Shown here one piece after another: positions 1 to 8,200 of a DNA stretch of 20,497 nucleotides. The stretch covers positions 1-20,497 of the forward strand of contig JWZX01000780.1 of the NCBI GenBank assembly GCA_001275005.1. The letters are read 5' to 3'. Made by a program: the position numbers and the translations under genes. This stretch comes from Chrysochromulina tobinii. Taxonomy: Eukaryota > Haptophyta > Prymnesiales > Chrysochromulinaceae. The notes under the pieces were generated by a model. It was not told where the DNA came from. It searched no databases and saw nothing but the letters and a program-made list of their open reading frames with translations. Position 1 is the stretch's first letter. Every line of letters starts with the position of its first letter.

Positions 1-2
1 GC

Positions 3-851
3 GGTGCAGACAATTGCGACGCTGCCCTGTGCGGGGCGGAGTTTCCAGAGGACGAGTGCGACGAGGGCCTCTGCGAGATCAGCTTCCCCTCCTGCGTCAA
101 CCGCGCACAGTGCCCGGATGAGCCGACCACGTGCGCGGCGGCGCAGCTCTTCTTCGCAACGGGCGGCTGCGCTGCCTCGTGCACCAACGCGGACTTCGTG
201 TCTGTCGTCGGCACTCTCGTGCCTCTCTACCCGGCTCTGGCGGGCTGCACTCGCCAGGCGCCCACGATCGTGACGACCGCGTTCACGGCGTCGGGCGACG
301 TGTCCGACTTCACGCCGTCCAAAAAGGATAGCATCAAGACCGTCTTCGCCACCGCGGCGGGCGTCGACCCCTCGGTCGTCACGGTCACCGTCACGTCCGC
401 GTCCGTGCTCATCACCGTCGCGATCGCGTTCTCGTCCCCAGCCGCGGCTACCACGGCCGTCTCCACGCTGTCGACGGGCATTCTCGCCAACCAAGGCTCG
501 CTCGCGGCCGCGCTTCAAGCGGCGGTGCCCAGCATCGTCGTTCAGGCCATCGTCACTGCACCAACCATCGCCGCAGGTTCCGCTGTACAAATCCAACTCC
601 CCACTACGAGTCGGACTGCGGGGATGGGTACGGGTGGCTATGTGGGGATTGCCCTGGCCGTCTTCTTCGCCCTCGGCTGTATCTTCGGCGGGATCGTCTT
701 CGCCCTGCGTAAGAATCCGCCGGCGGGGGCCAAAGCGGGCACTGCTATTGCGGTCACAAGCTCTGCAAGGACCTCTGCAGTGTCCGTCACCACGGATGAC
801 AAAGCAGACGACGTAGTGTCCGGCGGTCGCACGTTCAATGACAAGATCTGA
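3..851 (+). CDS. Cys-rich type I membrane protein, 3' end (partial)
   Basis: The frame is open from the first bases of the window to TGA at 849-851, so the start lies upstream. About the first 65 residues are extracellular-looking and rich in cysteine, with short repeats such as CDEGLCE and ATGGCAASC. A middle stretch alternates Val/Thr/Ala (VTVTVTSASVLITVAIAF) and looks like a small beta-alpha fold of the SEA-like or adhesion kind; that fold is inference. One clear membrane span (GYVGIALAVFFALGCIFGGI, about positions 631-690) is followed by Arg-Lys and a tail of about 50 residues. Topology is therefore outside-in, type I. No enzyme motif is visible. It could be a cell-surface protein of a kind common in algae. 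The downstream neighbour is convergent. No introns are needed in the visible part. Confidence 0.7.
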   Translation, partial: GADNCDAALCGAEFPEDECDEGLCEISFPSCVNRAQCPDEPTTCAAAQLFFATGGCAASCTNADFVSVVGTLVPLYPALAGCTRQAPTIVTTAFTASGDVSDFTPSKKDSIKTVFATAAGVDPSVVTVTVTSASVLITVAIAFSSPAAATTAVSTLSTGILANQGSLAAALQAAVPSIVVQAIVTAPTIAAGSAVQIQLPTTSRTAGMGTGGYVGIALAVFFALGCIFGGIVFALRKNPPAGAKAGTAIAVTSSARTSAVSVTTDDKADDVVSGGRTFNDKI

Positions 852-1699
852 TGAGAGGGCTGACGAAGATATCTGGTGACTCTTCGGGCCGGTCGGGGGG
901 AAATGCGCCGAATGGCTATACGTAAGATTGCGGGCACACCGCATCTTGACCCTTGACGGGTCTGGCTCTGTGGTTAGACGGAGACATTTCGTGTGGTATA
1001 CGCCGCGAGCCCGCTACGGAGGGTGCACCATATGCTGTACCTGCTTCGCGGCGACGAGCTCTACCGTGGATCGTCCGGCGGGCTCGGTGCCGTCGCGCGC
1101 TGAGTTACCGAGCGATTAAGGATTATCGGTTGAGCTCTTACTACCGAGGATCGTCCGGCGGGCTTGTTGCCGTCGGAGCACTGTTGAGTTATAGCGTGTC
1201 GCGGGTACACGTGGTTCCTTGTGTGTGAATTTGACGTCGGCGACGCGCGGCGCATGTCGTTTGACTTTTCGTTTCGCCGAGACAGACGCGTCAACATATT
1301 CATATACAACTTACGAGTCGAACTACACACTCGCGCGCGGCGACGTGGTCGTACTAAGGTCGTACCCCGCGGCGCAGCTCCGACGAGTACGCGCCCTCGC
1401 GCCGGTACCCCGGTCGGCCGGGTAATTCGTAATTGCTGCCTATTGCTATAGGCTATTGTACGCCGCCCGCGTCGCGAGGTCCGCGCGCCTCCCGCGCGAC
1501 GGCCGGGCCGACGGTGCGCGAATGCCATATGCGCCACCATGCCATCATATGCGTAGCCATACACTGTAGGGAGCCATGTTGAGTATGCGATGCCATTCTG
1601 TATCTGAGAGATGGGGGTCCTGCCCACCTGCCGATCCCAGCGGTGTCTCCCCGGCTCCAGAATGCGGTAGATGATGCGGTGTTGTTCACCCCCCTCCTC
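852..1699. other. Intergenic region between convergent genes
   Basis: No convincing coding sequence. The long minus-strand open frame over 1061-1627 has low-complexity, Arg-rich translation and no recognisable domain. The base composition (CG-, GTAC- and CGACG-rich) differs from that of the genes and their introns. It contains one imperfect direct repeat, listed separately. It presumably holds the 3' UTRs of both flanking genes. Confidence 0.6.
1056..1175. repeat. Imperfect direct repeat, about 40 bp, two copies
   Basis: Copy one is 1056-1095 and copy two 1132-1175. Both contain GGATCGTCCGGCGGGCT and end in GCCGTCG; the cores are 80 bp apart. Small differences and a short indel separate them. 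No terminal inverted repeats are obvious, so this is a local duplication of unknown origin. Confidence 0.75.
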
Positions 1700-3329
1700 T
1701 CACCCCCCTTTCTCCCTGGGCGTGGTGCTGGCCCACACCTTCCCATACGGTGTGAGCTGCTGCACTTGCTCGGCGGTGAGGTAGCGCCCGTCGACGAGGG
1801 CCTTCGCCGGGTCACTCGCCACTAGATGTACCTTACCCATGGACTGACGGTCAATCAGTTTCGTCAGTACGTGATCGACGACCCAAGCTCCAATCGCGGG
1901 CGCTCCCATCACAAGGCACGCGCCGAGCAGCTGCGGATAGTGCGCCTTGCTCACTCTGGCCACCTCCGTCCAAAACGGGATCGCGCTGAAAAAGCGTAAC
2001 GGCTCAAACTCGCGCACTTCGTAAACCGCCAAGTGGCCGCGCGACGGGCAAGCTGAGCTGTCGACCTCCTGAACCACGACCTCCATCCATCGCAGGTAGC
2101 GCCTCACGATGTCGCGCTGCGAGACGCCTGTGGGGAAGGATGGGCGCCGTGGTGAGCACTTGCATGCAGGGCAGGATCCATCTTAGGTTCGATGTCGCGC
2201 TGCGACACGCCCTTGGCCAGCAGCTTGGGCACATCCAGCGCGCGAAGGTCGTAGAAGATCACCGGGCGGCCCTCGAGGTCGTGACAAAGGACTTGCATCG
2301 CATGTGGACCCATCGCGTGCTCCAGCGCCGCCTCGGCCGTTGGATCTGCCAGCTTGAGCGCGCCCGGGCGGAGGAGCTCATGGATCCCCTCTTCTTCGCG
2401 CCAGCGCGACGATGCCGCAAAGGCTACCGCGGCCTTGGCCACGTCGCCCTGGTGCTCTTTCAGATAGCGCGCGCCGCTGTGGGCGGAGGGCGGCTGGGCG
2501 CCGAGCTGGGCGCATGCCCCGCAGAGCTTTTCGAGGCTCTGCTCCTCTGGGGTCCTCGGGCTATCCTCGGGCGCCGTGTCCGGCGTCGTCACGAACCAGC
2601 TCGCATTCCTCCAGAGCCCGCCCGACTCCCCGCTGACCCCCTTGAAGCGCAAAGCATTGCGCGCGGCGGGCGCGAGCTCGTTCTCAACGTACCACCGGAT
2701 GCTGGGCCGCGCGAGCCCGATCCCGCCCGCGTCGACCTCCGTGTACACGCCGCCCTCCACCCTGTAGAGCACCCAGTTGCACAGGACGAGGCTCGCCACA
2801 TACTCGCGCGCCTTGCCCTCGTCCGTGTGCGTCGACGGCTCGAAGTTGTGGATGCCGTTCTCGGTGACGACGACGTAGCTCTCGGGCACAGGTGGGCTCA
2901 GGATTCGGAAGAGCTGGTCGAGCACGCCACGAAGCAGCGCCAGCTGGGTACGGCCCTCTGTCGCCTCCTTTGTGGCGAGCTCGTCTCAACACTACCTACC
3001 CGGATGCTCGGGCCGTCGCCGAGCCCGATCCCGCCCGCGTCGATCTCCGTGTACACGCCGCCCTCCACCCTGTAGAGCACCCAGTTGCAGCGGAGCCTGG
3101 CCACAAAGCCGCGCGCCTCGCCCTCGTCCGAGAGCTCCGACAGACCGGTCCCACGAGCGACATGCTCATGGGTCACAAAATTGTGGATGCCTTTCTCGGT
3201 GATGATGACGTAGCGCTGGTGCGGGCCGCCTCCGCCAAAGAGGCTCTTGAATAGATCCGGCACTAGCGAGACCGCTGGAACCGTGAAAGAGGCGTTCGGG
3301 ATGGATGGCATCTGGTCGAGAACCGTCAT
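1700..3329 (-). CDS. CRAL-TRIO (Sec14-like) lipid-binding protein with duplicated N-terminal module
   Basis: Exons 3329-3000, 2943-2211 and 2127-1700 join to 496 codons. The N-terminus has two tandem copies of a module of about 75 residues (YVIITEKGIHNF...NWVLYRVEGGVYTEIDAGG and YVVVTENGIHNF...NWVLYRVEGGVYTEVDAGG) that I do not recognise. A CRAL-TRIO N-like helical part follows (ARYLKEHQGDVAKAAVAF...WREEEGI), then the lipid-binding domain: RPVIFYDLRALDV, AVYEVREFEPLRFF, YPQLLGACLVMGAP, VHLVASDPAKAL and LTAEQVQQL near the end. Family role: binding and moving a hydrophobic ligand such as a phosphoinositide between membranes. Intron 1 (2999-2944) is GT-AG and in phase. Intron 2 (2210-2128) keeps the frame best as GC-AG and holds a mobile-looking 3' module. 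The start is uncertain: an in-frame ATG at 3383 would add 18 residues. Confidence 0.82.
2128..2210 (-). mobile_element. Introner-like intron in the CRAL-TRIO gene
   Basis: This is intron 2 of the CRAL-TRIO gene, 83 nt. Its first 21 nt on the gene strand repeat the start of the following exon, in both places GCGTxTCGCAGCGCGACATCG, with one mismatch. A 22-nt spacer follows, then a 40-nt module (plus-strand 2128-2167) starting GCATGCAAGTGCTCACCACG and ending TTCCCCACAG. The same module ends TM9SF intron 4. CTCAC fits a branch point, about 25 nt before the acceptor. Frame conservation requires the donor AAGG|GCGTGT, a GC donor inside the left repeat. Confidence 0.7.
2712..3089 (-). repeat. Near-identical 70-bp direct repeat coding for the duplicated module
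   Basis: Plus-strand 2712-2781 and 3020-3089 differ at one base in 70 and lie 308 bp apart. They code for the NWVLYRVEGGVYTE(I/V)DAGGIG part of the two N-terminal modules. The outer parts of the modules are much more diverged. The sharp rise in identity suggests recent gene conversion or strong constraint on this stretch. Confidence 0.9.
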
Positions 3330-3755
3330 TTTCAAGCGCCCTTGAACTTGGGCATTTTGCCGAAGCAGAACCCAAAACAGCAAACATTCCTAATTCACAA
3401 CACACCGACCTCAAAGGGTGAAGGGCGGCAACACCTCGCACTCACAGTCGCTTCATTCTCATTCCTTCACAGACAAGGGTTCACACTATTAATTATCTCG
3501 ATCCTTTTCGCCGCGAATCACAGATCGACAGACACGGCACGCACGCGCTACGTAGCCGACACTACTCTGACATGCACTTGCTGAGCGGACTGAAAGGACA
3601 CGGAAGGTCACGCGATATTTCGTTGCGTTGCGTACGTGCGCGCTGATTCCTGATTCGCACGTCATGATGCCAGCACGCAACGCGTCTCGATCGTGATTCG
3701 TGTGCCTTGATATCGGCTACTTATCATCATCATCTCTCCCTGCCTGAGGCCTCGT
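3330..3755. promoter_or_regulatory. Upstream region of the CRAL-TRIO gene and 3' flank of the KEN-protein gene
   Basis: No gene seen in this 426-bp stretch. It is relatively AT-rich around 3480-3510 (TTAATTATCTCG) compared with the genes. It must contain the promoter of the minus-strand CRAL-TRIO gene and the 3' UTR of the gene upstream of it. No specific promoter motif can be named. Confidence 0.4.
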
Positions 3756-4954
3756 CTACACGCTGCTCATGCTGCTCGACGAGAACATGCCAAACCGGAA
3801 AGAGGCGCGCACCTCGAGCCAATCTCGTGCCGCGCACCGATCGTCGGCAACCATGCGCGTGATGCGGTCCTGCTTCGCATGCTCACGTGCCGCGTAGTCA
3901 CCCACGCGTCTCCACCGACGGAGCGGATCTGCCTTGAGCGCCTGCTGCACCTGATGAGGGAGGCAATCAGCATGCAATCAGTCTCCACCGACGGAGCGGA
4001 TCTGCCTTGAGCGCCTGCTGCACCTGATGAGGAAGGCAATCAGCATGCAATCAGTCTCCACCGACGGAGCGGATCTGCCTTGAGCGCCTGCTGCACCTGA
4101 TGAGGGAGGCACTCAGCGGCGCTTGAGAGACATGCTGAGGGCAGGTCCGAGGACGATTGAAACTCAGAGAGTAACAGTAGCCCATCGGGGGGGTAGCCCG
4201 ATCGGGGGGGAGGGGGTCGGCAGCTCGGGCAGCGCTGTACCTGATGCTGCCAGACGGACACATAGTCACCAGTGGCCGCTGAGAGCTCTGAAGGCTTTGG
4301 AGCGGCCGGCGCCAAGGGCGGCGTGGGCAGCAGGGGCGTCTCGCATCGCGGCATGCCAAAGGGCGTCGTGCCAAGCTCCAGTCGGGTGAGCGTCCGTGAC
4401 TTGATACTGCTCCCCCTCTTGTGTGCATCTGCCGCGGCCGAATGCGGCCGGCTGCGATCGTGGCTGTTGAGCATGTCGGGCAGGCTGGTAGTGCTCGCGC
4501 TCGAGGTGAGAACTCGGCCGACCCGGCTCACAGTACGCGTCTGTGTCGTTGGCGTGAGCAGCTCCGCCAGCGCCTTGCGGGTCTTGTCACTCGCCTTGTC
4601 GGGCGTCGTCGGTGGCGCGGCTCCCTGGTGGTTCTCCTTATTCTCCTTGTTGACCTTGCTCCGAGCCCGAATGATGGAGTCACTGCCCATCTCTACCGTC
4701 GTTGGCGTCACCCACGCATTGGGCAGAACTGGCGCGGACGCGGTGTGCGGCATCTGCGGTGTTGAAGCGAACTGGACGATCTTGGCCACGGAGGAGCTCG
4801 CGCCTGTCGGCGTGCTCGCAATGCATCGAACGCGCGCGATCGGCGTTGGCGCGCTGGCTAGGTTGCGGCTCGTTGGGATCCGCGCGACGACTGGGGCGAC
4901 TGGCAGTGAGTTCGGAGCCTCGCGCTCAGGCAGCACGAAGAATGGCGACTTCAT
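3756..4954 (-). CDS. Ser/Thr-Pro-rich protein with two KEN motifs, unknown function
   Basis: Exon 1 is 4954-4241 and exon 2 is 3950-3756 (TAG), 302 codons in all. I do not recognise the family. The N-terminal two thirds are rich in Ser, Thr, Pro and Ala with many S/T-P sites (ASTPTG, ASTPQMP, TPPTTPDK, LLTPTTQ). Around residues 100-107 it reads VNKENKENHQ, two overlapping-style KEN boxes, with RKALAELLTPT close behind. KEN boxes are degradation signals read by APC/C in many eukaryotes, so a cell-cycle-regulated protein is a reasonable guess and no more. The C-terminus is basic then Ser-rich (DPLRRWRRVGDYAAREHAKQ...GMFSSSSMSSV). The donor CAGCATCAG|GTACAG and the last of three acceptors give an unbroken frame. 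It is divergent with the POT transporter gene. Confidence 0.65.
3908..4126 (-). repeat. 73-bp tandem repeat (x3) of acceptor plus exon start
   Basis: Units are 3908-3980, 3981-4053 and 4054-4126. Each holds, on the gene strand, a TGATTGC-type intron end, CCTCATCAG, and then 42-43 nt of exon starting GTGCAGCAGGCGCTCAAGGC. Only the unit nearest the 3' end (acceptor at 3951) continues into the open C-terminal exon. The other acceptors are at 4024 and 4097. The unit length of 73 changes frame from copy to copy. Confidence 0.9.
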
Positions 4955-5220
4955 GAGAAGAGGGACGAGGAAAGATCTTCTTTTGAATTCGGCTTTCGCG
5001 ACTGCGAGTTTGAGAGCGTCCCGTGTTCCAGTTCACAGCCAATGGTCACACTGTCGCACGAGTGTAACGAGATTGTTGAGAGATGGGGGAGGGTGGCAGG
5101 TTAGCGACGGAATCAAAAATAGACACCGTTCACAGCCGATGGTTTGGACGAAAGGGCTGGGAGGCCGCCTCCCTCTTGACTGTCCCTACAGCCGGCATCA
5201 CGACCGACTCCGAGTCGACG
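4955..5220. promoter_or_regulatory. Divergent promoter region, KEN-protein gene and POT transporter gene
   Basis: The region lies between the minus-strand ATG at 4954 and the transporter's inner ATG at 5221. A 15-mer, GTTCACAGCC(A/G)ATGG, occurs at 5031-5045 and again at 5128-5142, the first copy with a CCAAT-like core. Both copies lying in this gap suggests a shared upstream element. It also argues that transcription starts after about 5142, which favours ATG 5221 over ATG 5083 for the transporter. All of this is inference from position. Confidence 0.45.
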
Positions 5221-8200
5221 ATGCTGCTGCGCGCGACCAGCACCCGCTCGGAGGATGTAACCCGGCCGCCGCTGGCGCAGCGCTATCGATCTTCACCTCT
5301 CGCCTCGCCAGAGATGCCCACGGGCATCACCAACATCATCTCCAACGAGGCTGCCGAGCGCTTCTCCTTTTACGGCATGAAGTGCATCCTCGTCGTGTTC
5401 ATGACCTCGCATCTTCGCGACGCGCAGAGGCAGCCGGCCTATCTGAGCGAGAAGGTCGCACTCGTCTACTACCACTCATTCACCAGTGCCGTGTACCTGA
5501 CCCCGCTCGGCGGAGCGCTGCTAGCCGAGGCGGTGCTCGGCAAGTACCGCACGGTCGTGTACCTGTCGCTCGTGTACTGCGGAGGGCACCTCGCTCTCGC
5601 AATCGACGAGACGCGCACCGGTGATGGCCGCTGGGCGCACACGTAGTTGATTGCGTCCGATGGCCACGGATGGCCGCTGATTGCGTCGCGATTGGCGCTG
5701 AGAGCCGCTGATTGCGTCTGATTGCCGCTGAGGGCGCCCTCGCTCGAGCAGGCCTCTTCGTCGGCCTCGCCCTCGTCGCCCTCGGCTCCGGCGGCATCAA
5801 GCCGTGCGTCAGCGCCGTGTTGGGCGACCAGTTCGGCGAACTCAACCAGCACTTGGTGAGCGTCGCCTTGATTGCACTTGATTGTGTACTGGTTTGCTCT
5901 GGATTACAGTGGATTGGTGAGCTCGGCCTTGGTTGAACATGGTTGCTCTCGATTGCACTTGATTGCCTCAGGTGAGCACGGCCTTTGGGTACTTCTATCT
6001 GGCCATCAATCTGGGCGCCTTCACCTCGACGTTACTCACACCCTACCTTCTCGAGCACGCGGGCTCGCATGCGGCCTTTGGCGTGCCAGGTGGTTGCACT
6101 TGATTGCACTCGTTTGCACTTGAGTGTACTTGACGTGGTAGTGCTCACCACGGCGCCCTCGCCCACACACAGGCATCGCCATGGCTCTCGCAACGCTCGC
6201 CTTCTGGAGCGGCCGTCACAAGTACAGACCTCTGATGACCTCTGATGACCTCTGATGGCATGCTGATTGCCATACCGCCGCCGTAGGTACACGCACGTGC
6301 CCCCGAATGCGAGCCGCTTCCTGATGACCTCTGATGACCTCCCTCATCAGGTACACGCACGTGCCCCCGAATGCGAGCCGCTTCCTGCGCAGCACTTGTA
6401 GCCCCGAGGGTGCCCGCGCGCTGTGCAAGCTGATCGGCTTGTTTGGCTTCTTCGCGGTGTATTGGAGCTTGTATGACCAAAGTGGCTCGGCGTGGGTGCT
6501 GCAGGTGAGCGTCTCGGATGGCCCCTGATGGCCTCTGATGGCCTCCCTCATCGCATGCATGTGAGCGGCTCGGAGTGCTTCTGATGGCCTCTGATGGCCT
6601 CTGATGGCCTCTGATGGCCTCCGATGGCCTCTGATGGCTTCTGATGGCCTCTGATGGCCTCTGATGATCACTGATGGCCTCTACTGGCAGGCAGAGAAGT
6701 TGGACAGAAGGTTCCTGGGTGTGGAATGGCTCCCCTCCCAAATCGGGGCGATCAATCCTCTCTTGATCCTCACACTCGTACCGCTCCTGCACGGCGCCGA
6801 CTTTGGCACCCCTCTCGGCGCCGTGTCGGGCGTGGGGCGCTCGGCGTTCTTCGCACGGCTCGGGCTCGTACCACGACGGCGCGTGCGGCTGGTAGGGCTC
6901 TACGAGCTCGTCGCCCGACACGGCGTTCGCGTTACGCCGCTGCGTAAGATCGGCTGCGGGCTCGTGCTCTGCGCGTGCTCGTTCCTGATCCCGCTGCAGG
7001 TGGAGGTTTGGATGGAGGCGAGCGGGTACAATCATAGCGCTGCAGCTCTGGCCGAGTGCAACGGCGCTGTTGGCGACGGCGGCGGCGGCGGTGCGCGTGG
7101 CTGTGGGCTCAGGCCCAGCATCGCATGGCAGGTGGTTGCCTTTGATCACGTGCCCACTGATTGCCCTTGATGAATACTGCTCAGTGAGGCCGAGCATCGC
7201 GCGGCAGCTCCTCGCTGATCTCGTGCCCCCTGATTGCCCTTGATGAATACTGCTCAGTGAGGCCGAGCATCGCGCGGCAGCTCCTCGCTGATCTCGTGCT
7301 CACGCTCGTTGATCTCGTCTCGATCTCGTCTGATCTCGTCTCGATCTCGTCTCGGTTTCGTCTGATCTCGTCTCGATCTCGTCTTGGTTTCGTCTGATCT
7401 CGTCTCGATCTCGTCTCGGTTTCGTCAGCTCGTCGCCTATTTCGTGCTCACTCTTTCGGAGGTGCTCGTCTCCGTCACTGGCCTCGAGTTCAGCTACACG
7501 CAGGCGCCACCGGCCATGAAGAGCATGGTGATGGCATTCTACCTCAGCGCGGTCGCCGCAGGCAATCTGGTCACCGTGGCCATCAATGCGAGCATCCTCA
7601 ACGCTGACGGCTCGAGCAGGTGAGTGCCGCTGCTTGCCGCTGATGGACTACGATGGCTTCTGATTGCTTCTGATAGCATCTCGAGTTCATCCCTGACTGC
7701 ATCTCTGATTGCCTCTGATGTGGCAGTTGGAGTGAGGTCGAGTACTATCGGTTCTTCACACTGATTGCTTCTGATTGCTTCTGATTGCTTCTGATTGCCT
7801 CCGATGTGGCAGTTGGAGTGAGGTCGAGTACTATCGGTTCTTTACACTGATTGCTTCTGATTGCCTCTGATGTGGCAGTTGGAGTGAGGTCGAGTACTAT
7901 CGGTTCTTTACACTGATTGCTTCTGATTGCTTCTGATTGCTTCTGATTGCCTCTGATGTGGCAGTTGGAGTGAGGTCGAGTACTATCGGTTCTTTACACT
8001 GATTGCTTCTGATTTACTTCTGATTGCTTCTGATTGCCTCTGATGTGGCAGTTGGAGTGAGGTCGAGTACTATCGGTTCTTTACACTGATTTCTTCTGAT
8101 TGCTTCTGATTGCCTCTGATGTGGCAGTTGGAGTGAGGTCGAGTACTATCGGTTCTTCACACTGATTGCTTCTGATTGCTTATGATTGCTTCTGATTGCT

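Noticed and set aside
960-1010. A possible tRNA, from a TGGTTAGACGG-like D-loop
   Set aside because: No matching acceptor stem, anticodon arm or T-loop could be found around it.
1061-1627. A 188-codon minus-strand frame in the first intergenic region
   Set aside because: Low-complexity, Arg-rich, no domain and no neighbouring splice support.
2140-3075. A 311-codon plus-strand open frame antisense to the CRAL-TRIO gene
   Set aside because: Arg-rich shadow of the GC-rich coding strand. The minus strand carries recognisable CRAL-TRIO blocks and a duplicated module.
4272-5624. A 450-codon plus-strand open frame overlapping the KEN-protein gene and the start of the transporter gene
   Set aside because: Its translation is compositional, with no domain. 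The overlapping minus-strand frame and the transporter frame both have family motifs or splice logic that this one lacks.
6145-7197. A 350-codon minus-strand open frame with [10 protein letters not shown] repeats
   Set aside because: It runs through decamer-repeat introns and antisense of the transporter exons. The repeat translation is a by-product of the 10-bp arrays.
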